Below are positions 42,899 to 51,535 of a stretch of DNA of 64,000 nt, one piece after another. How positions within the stretch are numbered: position 1 is the stretch's first letter; each line of letters opens with the position of its first letter. Origin of the DNA: Brevibacillus panacihumi. GTDB lineage: Bacteria > Bacillota > Bacilli > Brevibacillales > Brevibacillaceae. Where the stretch lies: positions 62,001 through 126,000 of the forward strand of contig NZ_RHHT01000003.1 of NCBI RefSeq assembly GCF_003710985.1, written 5' to 3'. The notes under the pieces are model-generated. The model saw only the letters and a list, made by a program, of their open reading frames with translations. It was not told where the DNA came from and ran no database searches. The position numbers and the translations under genes are program-made.

Positions 42899-42931
42899 GC
42901 AAGCTCGGTCCGTGTTGGGGATCGAGCTTGC
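42899..42931. terminator. Terminator after spoVR
   Basis: GCAAGCTCG and CGAGCTTGC form a perfect 9-bp stem, followed by GTTTTTTATTTATT. The third DJ-1-like gene ends just beyond it on the other strand. Confidence 0.85.
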
Positions 42932-42936
42932 GTTTT

Positions 42937-44280
42937 TTATTTATTCCTGATAAATCGTCTATCGATATAGAAGGCTATGAACAAGGCGAGGAAAGCAGTC
43001 AAAAGCAGGTTGCCGTAAGTTTCGAGGGGAAATGGCTTGCCTTCCAGCTGGATATCACTCGCACGATACTCAAGCCGCTTGACTGCATGTTTAGCCGTAA
43101 GAAGGTCCTCTTGCTTGGCTAAATCTTCGAGTTGAACTTCGAATAGAAAGCGATCCGGTGAATGGCTGTGTACAAATTGCAGCTCCTTGTTGTTCCCCTG
43201 TTCGTTCCAGTTTTTGATCTCCTCTGCGGCCAATGATGTAGCCGTTGTACCCGGAACGATCATCTTATGGATTGTGGGTATTTTCGCTATTGGGTGTCGC
43301 GCAATCAGGTTTAAACCGTGCTTCGTTACAATGGGTTCGACCGTATTCGATATGGCATAGACTTGGGTCGTCCCGGAGGAAGAATAAATATCGAATACGG
43401 AAGCGAGAGCCATCTCCTCTACGCCATCATAGAGCAGCACTCCTGCCTTTTCCTTATTCCATTGAAAAGCAAGGTTCAGGACATACGTAGAATAGTGCCT
43501 ATCGATATAGAAGGGATCTACCTTTGGATTGTGTACGAAGTGGTAAGCAGGATAATTCATTTCTTTGGCTACCTTGGCCGCCATCGGTTCACCAAGTTTT
43601 TGTGAAATCACATAAAGGACTGCATCGATTCCAGATGTAATACCGGCAGAGGACACTATGTTTTGATCAGCAAGAACATATCGCAGATCTCTCTTCCAGT
43701 CCACCTGCGGATAGTTTATTTTTCTAGACCAAATCGTTTGCCAATGCGAGGTGGACGATTTTCCATTCAACAAGCCAGTAGAGGCTAGATTGCCCGCGCC
43801 ACCGCAAATGCTTACGATCGTAGTTTCTTGGTGTTGAAGGATCCATGCTTTAGCCGGTTCGAACGTCTCTTCCTGATCGGTCAAGAAAGGAATGGCGATA
43901 ATATCCGGGCTCTTCCCTAGCATTTCATCCATTTCCTGAAACGAGTAGTGCGGCACGACATCCAATCCGCCTGACAGCGTCTTGATGCCGGTGTCTGCAG
44001 CAACGGCATATACGTTGTAGGCACCTGTCCTCGCGAAAATTTCGTAGGGAATCATGAAGTCCAGTCCCTCAGTAGCTTCGCTTCCCAACATAACCGCTAC
44101 AGTAGGCTTAGCCGGATCGTGCTTCGGCATCTTTACACTTTGCAAGGAAGGGAGCGGCTCTTGACGAACCGCACCGTAAAAATCTTTTTGCGAATGAACA
44201 ACCCCGAGAGTTGCAACCCCTCCAACTAGCAGGGTGAATATACAGACAAAAACAATCAAACGCAGGAATAGCCTTTTCAT
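42937..44280 (-). CDS. Membrane-anchored DJ-1/PfpI-like protein, paralogue 3
   Basis: Protein of 447 residues. Membrane helix at about 5-26, then an extracytoplasmic region, and a second helix near 420-440 followed by DRRFIRNK. The region starts with a DJ-1/PfpI (class I glutamine amidotransferase-like) domain of the kind seen at the N-terminus of GlxA-type regulators: VAVMLGSEATEG, the nucleophile elbow SICGGAGN (C159) and VSSAGITSGIDAVL. A partial second copy follows (AGVLLYDGVEEM, KHGLNLIA) without a cysteine elbow. ATG 44280 overlaps the previous gene's stop (ATGA). Function is unknown; no helix-turn-helix is present. Confidence 0.75.
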   Translation of the reverse strand: MKRLFLRLIVFVCIFTLLVGGVATLGVVHSQKDFYGAVRQEPLPSLQSVKMPKHDPAKPTVAVMLGSEATEGLDFMIPYEIFARTGAYNVYAVAADTGIKTLSGGLDVVPHYSFQEMDEMLGKSPDIIAIPFLTDQEETFEPAKAWILQHQETTIVSICGGAGNLASTGLLNGKSSTSHWQTIWSRKINYPQVDWKRDLRYVLADQNIVSSAGITSGIDAVLYVISQKLGEPMAAKVAKEMNYPAYHFVHNPKVDPFYIDRHYSTYVLNLAFQWNKEKAGVLLYDGVEEMALASVFDIYSSSGTTQVYAISNTVEPIVTKHGLNLIARHPIAKIPTIHKMIVPGTTATSLAAEEIKNWNEQGNNKELQFVHSHSPDRFLFEVQLEDLAKQEDLLTAKHAVKRLEYRASDIQLEGKPFPLETYGNLLLTAFLALFIAFYIDRRFIRNK

Positions 44281-45689
44281 GTCGTTTTCCTCCTGAGGAT
44301 GGTACATCCCATACAATACCTGTGTAAGGTATTCATTTGAAAAAAGGGCTTCTTGATGATAAATCTTCTGTCAATACAGAAAGCGATGAATAGGGCAAGG
44401 AAAGCAGTCAAAAGGAGATTGCCGTAAGTTTCGAGGGGAAACGGTCTGCCTTCCAGCTGTATATCATCCGAACGAAATTCGAGCCGTTTCAGCGCATGCT
44501 TGGCGGTGAGCAGATCCTCTTGCTTGGCTAAATCCTCAAGCTGCACTTCAAATAAAAATCGATCTGGGGAATCGCTGTGCACAAGCTGAGGGTTTGTATT
44601 GCTCCTCGTATCGTTCCATTGCCTGATTTCCTCAGCAGCCAATGAATTCGCATCTTTTCCCGGAATCATCAATTTATCCAATTGTGGGGCGTTTGCTATC
44701 AAGTGTCTGGAAATCAGGTTCAGACCGTGTTTTGTCACAATGGGTTGCTCCGAGCCGGACATGGATAAAACACGAGTCGTTCCGGTGTCTGCATAGATAT
44801 CGAATACGGAAGCCAGCGCCATTTCCTCCACGCCGTTATAGAGCAAGACGCCTACCTTTTTCTTGTTCCATTGAAACGCATTATTCAAGAGATAGGTTGA
44901 AAAGCGAAAATCCATATAAAATGGGTCCACCTTCGGATTTTTTACGAATTGATAAGAAGGATACTTCATTTCTTTCGCTATTTTTTCCGCCACGGGTTCC
45001 CCAACCTTTTGCGAAATCACATAGAGAACGGCATCGATTCCTGATGAAACACCGGCCGAGGATATCACGTTTCCGTCATGATAATACCGCTGATCGTCTA
45101 ACCAGTTCGTCTCAGGAAATTGCTTGGGGAAAACGACAAGATTCTGCCAGTGTGTTGCTGCTGACTTTCCTTTCAATAGACCGGCAGCTGCGAGATTTCC
45201 CGATCCTCCGCAAATGCTTACGAATGTGGTTTGGGAATGTTGTTGTATCCACTTTCGGATAGGAGCAAATTTCTCATCGTCATTCGTTACCATAAATGGG
45301 ATCGTGATGATGTCAGGGCTTTTTCCTAACAGCTGATCCAACTCTGTAAAAGAATAGTGCGGTACCAGATCAAGACCTCCGGTTAATGACTTCACCTGAT
45401 TGTCTGAAGCAACGGCAAAGACATTGAATGCCCCTGTTCTGGAGAACAATTCATAGGGAATCATAAAATCTGATCCCTCGGTGGTCTCGTTCCCCAACAA
45501 AACGGCTACAGTGGGTTTATTCGGATCATATTCGGGTTGCCTCACGCCTTGCAGTGAGGGAATGGGTTCTTGGCGAAGCGCACCGTAAAAGTCCTTGAAT
45601 GAACGATTATATCCGAGCAACCCTACACCGCCTACAAACACAGCCAAAATCAACACATAAGTAGCCAAGCGCAAGAATAACATCTTCAT
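44277..45689 (-). CDS. Membrane-anchored DJ-1/PfpI-like protein, paralogue 2
   Basis: Protein of 470 residues, alignable end to end with its neighbours and nearly gap-free over the first 130 residues. It has an N-terminal helix (5-26), VAVLLGNETTEG, SICGGSGN (C160), ISSAGVSSGIDAVL, a second half-domain (VGVLLYNGVEEM), and a C-terminal helix. The product extends about 20 residues past its paralogues (HRYCMGCTILRR), through the region that carries the next gene's ribosome binding site. CGGAGGAAAATAAG precedes the ATG. It is translationally coupled to paralogue 3. Confidence 0.75.
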   Translation of the reverse strand: MKMLFLRLATYVLILAVFVGGVGLLGYNRSFKDFYGALRQEPIPSLQGVRQPEYDPNKPTVAVLLGNETTEGSDFMIPYELFSRTGAFNVFAVASDNQVKSLTGGLDLVPHYSFTELDQLLGKSPDIITIPFMVTNDDEKFAPIRKWIQQHSQTTFVSICGGSGNLAAAGLLKGKSAATHWQNLVVFPKQFPETNWLDDQRYYHDGNVISSAGVSSGIDAVLYVISQKVGEPVAEKIAKEMKYPSYQFVKNPKVDPFYMDFRFSTYLLNNAFQWNKKKVGVLLYNGVEEMALASVFDIYADTGTTRVLSMSGSEQPIVTKHGLNLISRHLIANAPQLDKLMIPGKDANSLAAEEIRQWNDTRSNTNPQLVHSDSPDRFLFEVQLEDLAKQEDLLTAKHALKRLEFRSDDIQLEGRPFPLETYGNLLLTAFLALFIAFCIDRRFIIKKPFFQMNTLHRYCMGCTILRRKTT

Positions 45690-45709
45690 CTTATTTTCCT
45701 CCGATTATA

Positions 45710-45741
45710 GGCAGCCTTTGCCTGAATGTAATCAGGCTGCC
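45710..45741. other. Intercistronic hairpin in the DJ-1-like operon
   Basis: GGCAGCCT and AGGCTGCC form a perfect 8-bp stem between paralogues 1 and 2. On the minus strand no T-run follows, so it is more likely an RNA-processing, stability or partial-attenuation element than a full terminator. Confidence 0.5.
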
Positions 45742-45775
45742 GACGTATCAACAGCCTGATGCCTGTGTGTATTGT

Positions 45776-47152
45776 CTATAGCGTTTTTCTCGATGACGTA
45801 TGGGTTGTTTTCTTCGTAATGAACCGTCTGTCGATAAAGAATGCCATCAGCAATGCGACTGCTGTAAGCAAAAGCGGAACACCGAATGATTCGATAGAGA
45901 ACGGGTTACCCTCGAATTTCAAGTAGTCAGCGCGATACTCCAAACGTTTTGCTCCGTATATCGCTGTCAGAACATCCTCTTGTTTGGACAAATCCTCAAG
46001 CGGCGCATCGAACATAAATCTGTCTGCTGAACCGGTATGCAAGTATTCAGGTACTACGCCATTGCCCTTTTCGTTCCACTCTTGTACAACCTTTTCCGCC
46101 AAGGATTTTGCATCGGTGCCTGGAACGATCACACGATCAAGCTCTGGAGCATTCTCCACTTGATATTTCGCAATAAGGTTGAGATGATGTTTCGTCACGA
46201 TCGGCTGTTCCGAATTTGCAAGGGAAATTACCTTAGTCGTCCCGGAAGCGGCATACGTATCATAAATCGATGACAGCTCCCCTTCGTCCATACCGTCATA
46301 CAGGAGCACGCCAGTCTGTTGCTGGTTCCATTGGAATGATTGATTGAACCAATAAACGATTTCGCTCAAATCAATATAATAGGGATCAATCTTTGGATTT
46401 TTGACAAAATGGTATGATGGGTAATTCATTTCTTTTGCGATTTTTTCCGCCATGGACTCGCCCAATTGTTGTGAAATCACATAGAGGGTAGCGTCGATTC
46501 CGGATGTGAGACCAGCCGAAGAAACCATATTCTCGCCGCCGACGACATATCGCTGGTCCCTGATCCAGGTCGTTTCAGGAAATGCCATTCTTGTCTGATC
46601 AAAGAATTGCCAATGTATGGTTGATGATTTTCCTTGCAATAATCCGGAGTCCGCAAGATTAATTGCTCCGCCACAAATGCTCAGGAGGAACGTTTTGGAA
46701 TGCTTTTGGATCCATTCACGCACTGGTTTGTACTTTTCCTGGTCGCCTAAAGGCATGTATGGGATCACAATCAGATCAGGGCTTGCTCCCAATAATTGAT
46801 CCATTTCCTCAAATGAATAGTGAGGCACCAGATCCAGACCGCCCGTTAATGACGTGATATTTTTGGTCGGTGCAACAGCATATACATTGTAGGCGCCAGT
46901 CATCGCCAGCATTTGGTATGGGACTACAAAATCAAATACCTCCGTAGTGGGACTGCCCAAAACAACAGCAGCAGTTGGCTTACTCGGATCATGCTCCGGA
47001 ATTTCAATATTTTGTATCGCGGAAATCGGTTCATTGCGTATGGCGTACCAGTATGCTTTTTGTTCGCTGATAAATCCGAGCAATCCGCTTCCACCGACCA
47101 CTAATAAGAAAATACCTACATAAACAGCCAGCCGTACTAACAATCTTTTCAA
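45776..47152 (-). CDS. Membrane-anchored DJ-1/PfpI-like protein, paralogue 1 (promoter-proximal)
   Basis: Protein of 458 residues and the most diverged of the three. The same architecture is visible: helix at 5-26, AAVVLGSPTTEV, SICGGAIN (C160), VSSAGLTSGIDATL, a half second domain (TGVLLYDGMDEG), and a C-terminal helix (VPLLLTAVALLMAFF) with DRRFITKK. The start is TTG 47152, well placed after AGGAGGAGATTCG. It is the first gene of the operon, divergent from the His-rich protein and the two-component genes, with an inverted repeat between. The extracytoplasmic placement of the DJ-1 fold is inferred from the helices and the positive-inside pattern. Confidence 0.75.
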   Translation of the reverse strand: MKRLLVRLAVYVGIFLLVVGGSGLLGFISEQKAYWYAIRNEPISAIQNIEIPEHDPSKPTAAVVLGSPTTEVFDFVVPYQMLAMTGAYNVYAVAPTKNITSLTGGLDLVPHYSFEEMDQLLGASPDLIVIPYMPLGDQEKYKPVREWIQKHSKTFLLSICGGAINLADSGLLQGKSSTIHWQFFDQTRMAFPETTWIRDQRYVVGGENMVSSAGLTSGIDATLYVISQQLGESMAEKIAKEMNYPSYHFVKNPKIDPYYIDLSEIVYWFNQSFQWNQQQTGVLLYDGMDEGELSSIYDTYAASGTTKVISLANSEQPIVTKHHLNLIAKYQVENAPELDRVIVPGTDAKSLAEKVVQEWNEKGNGVVPEYLHTGSADRFMFDAPLEDLSKQEDVLTAIYGAKRLEYRADYLKFEGNPFSIESFGVPLLLTAVALLMAFFIDRRFITKKTTHTSSRKTL

Positions 47153-47212
47153 TCGAATCTCCTCCTGTTACCTTCCTGATTACCTTTCTTGCGTCTGACT
47201 ATATTCCACTTT

Positions 47213-47283
47213 TGTGAACTGAATATGAATGAAAAGCGATTGCTATCGAGCAGTCGTTTTTTTGTTCATATAGAGTTCACAAG
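47213..47283. promoter_or_regulatory. Inverted repeat in the divergent promoter region of the DJ-1-like and two-component operons
   Basis: TTGTGAACTGAATATGAA (47213-47230) and TTCATATAGAGTTCACAA (47266-47283) match as inverted repeats at 16 of 18 positions, with 35 bp between. The location, 60 to 75 bases from both start codons, suggests binding of a regulator that controls both directions, most simply the response regulator at 48190. Confidence 0.55.
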
Positions 47284-47357
47284 ATCGGTTTATTGTCTCT
47301 ACAGGGTCAGTCTGCGTAGGGCTGGACTCCAGAAAAAATGATGAGGAGAAATGAATT

Positions 47358-48188
47358 ATGAAGAAATCGATCATGACTGCCGTTCTATATGTAGCCGCAG
47401 TGATGGGCGGGTTTGCCGCCTATGATGAATGGGTAGTGGAAAAGCAACAGGTTGTCGCAGGGAATATGCATGAAACGAATGGGCATGGCGCACAAACCCA
47501 CGAAAGCAGCCATGAGCATGGAAGCGATAATCTGCACGATGTACAAAGCGAGGTTAACGTGTCGGTCCAAGCAGAAAAAGAAGAAGTAGTCATTTTCTTA
47601 AAAGACAAGGAGGGAAATCCCGTCACGGAACTCGAAATAAACCACGAAAAGATCCTTCATTTGATTATGGTAGATGAAAGCTTACAAAAGTATTATCACG
47701 TTCACCCGGAGCAGACGGGCAAAGGAGAATTTCGAGTCACACATTCTTTGAAGGAAGGATCCTATAAGGCGTTTGTTGACATAAAGCCAAAACATCTCGC
47801 CTACCATGTGACTCCTGTTCCATTTCAAGTCGGCAATCCTGAAGTAGCCGCGGATCATGGACTTTCGCCGGACAGCACGCTCACGAGACAGGTTGACGGG
47901 GAGACTGTGACACTCTTGATGAGTTCATTGCAAGCGAATGAACCCGTTATGCTGAATTTTGAGCTAGATCAAACCAATCTGACTCCTTACCTGGGAGCGA
48001 TGGGGCATGTCGTCATTCTGGATGAAAAGGCGCAGCATTTTCTCCATGTTCATCCTTCCGATGAGAAACAGCCCATTTTCGAGACCAAGTTCAGCCAACC
48101 CGGCATCTATAAAATATGGGCGGAATTCAAGCAAAATGGAAAAGTTCGGGCATTTCCATTTGTTGTAGAAATCAAAGGGGAGAAGTAA
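47358..48188 (+). CDS. His-rich exported protein with two HVHP repeats
   Basis: Protein of 276 residues. An N-terminal helix (4-21) acts as signal or anchor. A His-rich linker follows at 37-60 (HETNGHGAQTHESSHEHG). Two similar beta domains of about 90 residues come next; each has a hydrophobic strand (ILHLIMVDES or GHVVILDEKA) followed by YYHVHP or FLHVHP, then a GxYK(A/I)(F/W) strand. The HVHP and linker His clusters suggest metal or haem binding outside the membrane. It lies 1 base before the response regulator, so it may be the sensor partner or the scavenger for the signal. I know no characterised homologue. Confidence 0.68.
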   Translation: MKKSIMTAVLYVAAVMGGFAAYDEWVVEKQQVVAGNMHETNGHGAQTHESSHEHGSDNLHDVQSEVNVSVQAEKEEVVIFLKDKEGNPVTELEINHEKILHLIMVDESLQKYYHVHPEQTGKGEFRVTHSLKEGSYKAFVDIKPKHLAYHVTPVPFQVGNPEVAADHGLSPDSTLTRQVDGETVTLLMSSLQANEPVMLNFELDQTNLTPYLGAMGHVVILDEKAQHFLHVHPSDEKQPIFETKFSQPGIYKIWAEFKQNGKVRAFPFVVEIKGEK

Positions 48189-48189
48189 G

Positions 48190-48870
48190 TTGCCAAAAGT
48201 CGTCGTAGTAGATGATGATGCGAATATTCGTGAATTGGTCAGACTGTATCTGGAAGATGAAGGCTACGAAATCATCCAAAAATCAAACGGTGAGGAAGCA
48301 TTAGAATACGTAGAGAATCATGTCGTGGATCTGGTTATCATGGACATCATGATGCCCAAAATGGACGGGTGGGATTTGTGTGCGAATCTTCGCGAGTTCG
48401 GAGAGATGCCGATCCTGATGATCACAGCGAAGGGTGAATCGACCGACCGGATCAAAGGCTTTAAGCTGGGGACGGACGATTATCTGGTAAAACCTTTCGA
48501 TCCCGTGGAGCTGGTGCTGCGGGTAAAGGCATTGCTCAAGCGATATCGTATCGCTACCTCCAGCACGATTAAGCTGGGGAGCATCACCCTGGACCAAAAA
48601 AGCTATCATGTGATTTACAAAGACGGAAAAACGGCTACCATTCCCATGAAAGAATTCGACTTGCTGTACAAATTGGGAAGCTATTCCGGGCAGCTATTTA
48701 CACGCGAAAATTTGATTGAGCAGATCTGGGGCATGGATTATGAGGGAGACGAGCGGACCGTGGATGTGCACATCAAGCGGTTGAGAGAACGGTTTGCCGA
48801 ATTCGAAGCCGATTTCCGCATTGTGACGATTCGCGGTCTTGGGTACCGATTGGAGGTGAACCGCGATTAA
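48190..48870 (+). CDS. OmpR-family response regulator, HssR-like
   Basis: Protein of 226 residues. The receiver domain has VVDDD, phospho-acceptor D52 (MDIMMP) and K101 (LVKPFD). The C-terminal winged helix contains IWGMDYEGDERTVDVHIKRLRERF, nearly the same as in HssR, the haem-responsive regulator of staphylococci and bacilli. The start is TTG 48190 directly after the His-rich gene, with GGGGAGAAG before it. Likely target: the inverted repeat at 47213-47283. There is no hrtAB haem exporter nearby, so haem as signal is only a hypothesis. Confidence 0.88.
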   Translation: MPKVVVVDDDANIRELVRLYLEDEGYEIIQKSNGEEALEYVENHVVDLVIMDIMMPKMDGWDLCANLREFGEMPILMITAKGESTDRIKGFKLGTDDYLVKPFDPVELVLRVKALLKRYRIATSSTIKLGSITLDQKSYHVIYKDGKTATIPMKEFDLLYKLGSYSGQLFTRENLIEQIWGMDYEGDERTVDVHIKRLRERFAEFEADFRIVTIRGLGYRLEVNRD

Positions 48871-50239
48871 ATCTCTCTATTTCCGCGTAGTCCTTATCTT
48901 CATCGGCATCGTGATGGTTAGCCTGTTCACCGCGTTTTCAATCAGCAACTGGATGTTTCAAACGCGCATCCACGATATTGTATACGACGGCTTGCTTACA
49001 GACGGCCAAAAGATCATTCAAGCCTATCAGTCGACTCCTTCTGCCGAGCTGGTACCGTTTATGCAACACTTCTCCGGTTATTCGGGTAACCTTCTCCAAC
49101 TCTACAAGAAAGACAGGGAGCCCTTGCTTCAAGAAATAGAGCCTATTCATGTGGATCCTCGTGATATAGAGCTCGTGCTTGCGAATAACATTACACGCAC
49201 ATTAGATGCAAATATTCATAGCATTCCGATGGTTGGGATCCCCCTTCAGATCAATGGTGAGCCTTACGCCATGTTTATTTCCCTGCAACATAATCGGGTA
49301 GAGGAAGAGCTCATGCACTCGATCCACGTCTTATACATGTTGATTCTGTTTTTTGGCAGCTTCCTCATTCTGATTGCCGCCCGGTATGTGGTGAATCCGA
49401 TTCGACGTTTGACGGAAGCGACAAAAAAGATGGCAAAAGGGACATTTGATCGCGAAGGCCTCTCTACGAAGCGCAAGGATGAAATTGGCCAATTAAGCAT
49501 CAGTTTTCATGAAATGGCCGAAGAGCTTACGAAACTTGATCAAATGAGGAATGAATTCGTTTCCAGTGTTTCCCACGAGATTCAGTCGCCGCTGACTTCC
49601 ATCACAGGGTTCACGAAGGCTTTGAAGCAGAAGAAATTGAGCGAAGAGGTCCGGTTGAAGTATTTGACGATTATTGAAGAAGAAAGTGAGCGATTATCCC
49701 GGTTAGGTCAAAATCTGCTCCAACTCTCCTATTTGCAGCAGGATCACCATCCACTGAAGGTACGTGCATACCGGCTGGATGAGCAGCTGCGAAGGATTGT
49801 CATCACGTTGGAACCCTTATGGAAGGCCAAGGAAATCGAAATGGATGAGATGGAGGGCATCGCGATTGAAGCGGATCAAGATCAGCTGGATCAAGTGTGG
49901 ATTAACTTATTGAGCAATGCCATCAAATTCACTCCGCCCCAAGGCATGATTCGTATCCGATCCACAGAAAACGCTCATCACGTCGTCGTATCCATATCGG
50001 ATAATGGGATCGGAATCCCGGAAGAAGAGATTGCCTACATTTTTAAACCGTTCCATAAAGTAGACAAAGCCCGTAATAGCTCTGTAAAGGGAAACGGTCT
50101 TGGATTATCCATCGTCAAGCAAATCATAGATTTGCATCATGGTGACATCCATGTATCCAGCAATCTGGGAACAGGGACAACTTTTTCCGTCACATTGAAT
50201 AAAAAAAATGTTCTTTCCCGTCAGGAGGATGACAAATGA
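48866..50239 (+). CDS. Sensor histidine kinase, HssS-like, probable ATT start
   Basis: Kinase of about 457 residues. Two membrane helices (about 10-30 and 155-175) enclose an extracytoplasmic sensor of about 125 residues. A HAMP domain follows, then the H box with H237 (SHEIQSP), the N box (LLSNAIKFTPP), DNGIGIP (G1) and GNGLGLSIVKQI (G2). The frame before GTG 48911 continues the first membrane helix back to ATT 48866, which overlaps the regulator stop (ATTAA) and sits 6 bases after GGAGGTGA. No ATG, GTG or TTG lies between. An ATT start coupled to the upstream gene is the best explanation. Confidence 0.83.
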   Translation: MKSLYFRVVLIFIGIVMVSLFTAFSISNWMFQTRIHDIVYDGLLTDGQKIIQAYQSTPSAELVPFMQHFSGYSGNLLQLYKKDREPLLQEIEPIHVDPRDIELVLANNITRTLDANIHSIPMVGIPLQINGEPYAMFISLQHNRVEEELMHSIHVLYMLILFFGSFLILIAARYVVNPIRRLTEATKKMAKGTFDREGLSTKRKDEIGQLSISFHEMAEELTKLDQMRNEFVSSVSHEIQSPLTSITGFTKALKQKKLSEEVRLKYLTIIEEESERLSRLGQNLLQLSYLQQDHHPLKVRAYRLDEQLRRIVITLEPLWKAKEIEMDEMEGIAIEADQDQLDQVWINLLSNAIKFTPPQGMIRIRSTENAHHVVVSISDNGIGIPEEEIAYIFKPFHKVDKARNSSVKGNGLGLSIVKQIIDLHHGDIHVSSNLGTGTTFSVTLNKKNVLSRQEDDK

Positions 50240-51171
50240 CAACAAGGGCAGCAGTGATCGGTTCCGGCGTCATGGGGCATGGAATCGCCCAGGTATATGC
50301 AATGGCAGGTTATTCGGTCTCATTGTACGATATAAAGGATGAGTTGCTGGGCAAAGCCAGACAAGCCATTGAGCGAAGCCTCTCTCTGCAGGTGCGGGAG
50401 GACGTACTGACAGAGCAGGCGAAGCAGGAAGCTTTGGCGCGAATCACGTTGACCACCAACTTGCAGGAAGCGGTAGCGGATGCTGATCTGATCACGGAGG
50501 CAATCCCCGAAGTAATCGACCTGAAATGGACCTTGTTTGAACAGTTGGAAGCGTACGCCAAGCCAGATGCAATCATTGCGTCCAATACCTCTACGTTTTC
50601 CATCGGGCGACTGATTGAAAAAACGAAGACGCCGCAGCGCTTTATCATTACTCACTTTTTCAATCCAGCCCAGCTTGTACCGCTTGTCGAGATCGTGCGC
50701 CACGAGAAAACCTCTGAGGATGTTGTGCAAAAAACAGTGGAATGGATCAAGCAGATCGGCAAATCTCCTGTGCTGCTGAAAAAAGACGTGCCAGGCTTCA
50801 TCGCCAACCGCCTGCAGACCGCATTGATGCGCGAAGCCTTTTCCCTTCTGGCAAATGGTGTTGCGGAAGCACATGAGATCGATACCGTCATGAAAGACGG
50901 CATTGGATTCCGCTGGGCATTTGTCGGTCCGATCGAAACCGCTGACTTCGGCGGGCTGGACACCTGGCAGCGCGTCATGGACAATCTCGCTCCGGAGCTG
51001 GACAGATCCGAAGCAGCGCCCGCCATCATCCGGGAGCTGGTGGCAAAGGGCGATCTCGGCACCAAGACAGGAGCGGGCATCTATTCCTATGCGGATACCT
51101 CCGTCGAAGATCGCTTGCGAAAGCGCGATGAGCAGTTCCTGCGTCTAGCAAAACAAAAACGGGAGCAGTGA
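50236..51171 (+). CDS. 3-hydroxyacyl-CoA dehydrogenase
   Basis: NAD-dependent dehydrogenase of 311 residues. GSGVMGHGIAQV near the N-terminus binds NAD, ASNTSTFSI and the catalytic ITHFFNPAQLVPLVE follow, and the C-terminal domain has PGFIANRLQ and GFRWAFVGP. It oxidises 3-hydroxyacyl-CoA in fatty acid or butyrate-type metabolism. The ATG overlaps the kinase stop (ATGA), so it may be read from the two-component operon, though its role there is unclear. Confidence 0.9.
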   Translation: MTTRAAVIGSGVMGHGIAQVYAMAGYSVSLYDIKDELLGKARQAIERSLSLQVREDVLTEQAKQEALARITLTTNLQEAVADADLITEAIPEVIDLKWTLFEQLEAYAKPDAIIASNTSTFSIGRLIEKTKTPQRFIITHFFNPAQLVPLVEIVRHEKTSEDVVQKTVEWIKQIGKSPVLLKKDVPGFIANRLQTALMREAFSLLANGVAEAHEIDTVMKDGIGFRWAFVGPIETADFGGLDTWQRVMDNLAPELDRSEAAPAIIRELVAKGDLGTKTGAGIYSYADTSVEDRLRKRDEQFLRLAKQKREQ

Positions 51172-51257
51172 GCCTGTTTCTTGTTCAAAAAAGCTTGCAT
51201 CGCACCCCGCGCAGCCGTATGATAGCACCATGAAATGATTGATGGGAGTGAAATCAT

Positions 51258-51461
51258 ATGGCGAAAAGCAATGCACGCAAGCAACGCGAAAAAATGGCTC
51301 GTGAAGGCAAACGCAATCCGGAACAAAACAGAAGCATCTTCGCCTTTGCAGACATGAGACAGCGTGTTACCAAAACGAAAGCAGAAAAACTGCATCAGCA
51401 AAAGCATAGAAGGTCGTTATCCTGGAACAGTGATGATGACCTTTTTCTATTTGTTGGATAG
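51258..51461 (+). CDS. Small basic protein of unknown function
   Basis: Protein of 67 residues, rich in Lys and Arg, starting MAKSNARKQREKMAREGKRNP. This start is typical of conserved small basic proteins in Bacillales that I cannot name further. GGGAGTGAAATCAT precedes the ATG. The C-terminal ten residues (DDDLFLFVG) are acidic and hydrophobic. It may bind RNA or ribosomes, which is a guess from charge only. Confidence 0.6.
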   Translation: MAKSNARKQREKMAREGKRNPEQNRSIFAFADMRQRVTKTKAEKLHQQKHRRSLSWNSDDDLFLFVG

Positions 51462-51535
51462 GAAAATGTTGGAAATAGTAGTGCGCACAAAGAAGGACAA
51501 CATGATGAAGAGATCAACCTTATGGGGGAGCAACC

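Noticed and set aside
44277-47152. DJ-1-like proteins as GlxA-type AraC regulators
   Set aside because: The DJ-1 part resembles the GlxA N-terminus, but no AraC helix-turn-helix follows and both ends are membrane helices.
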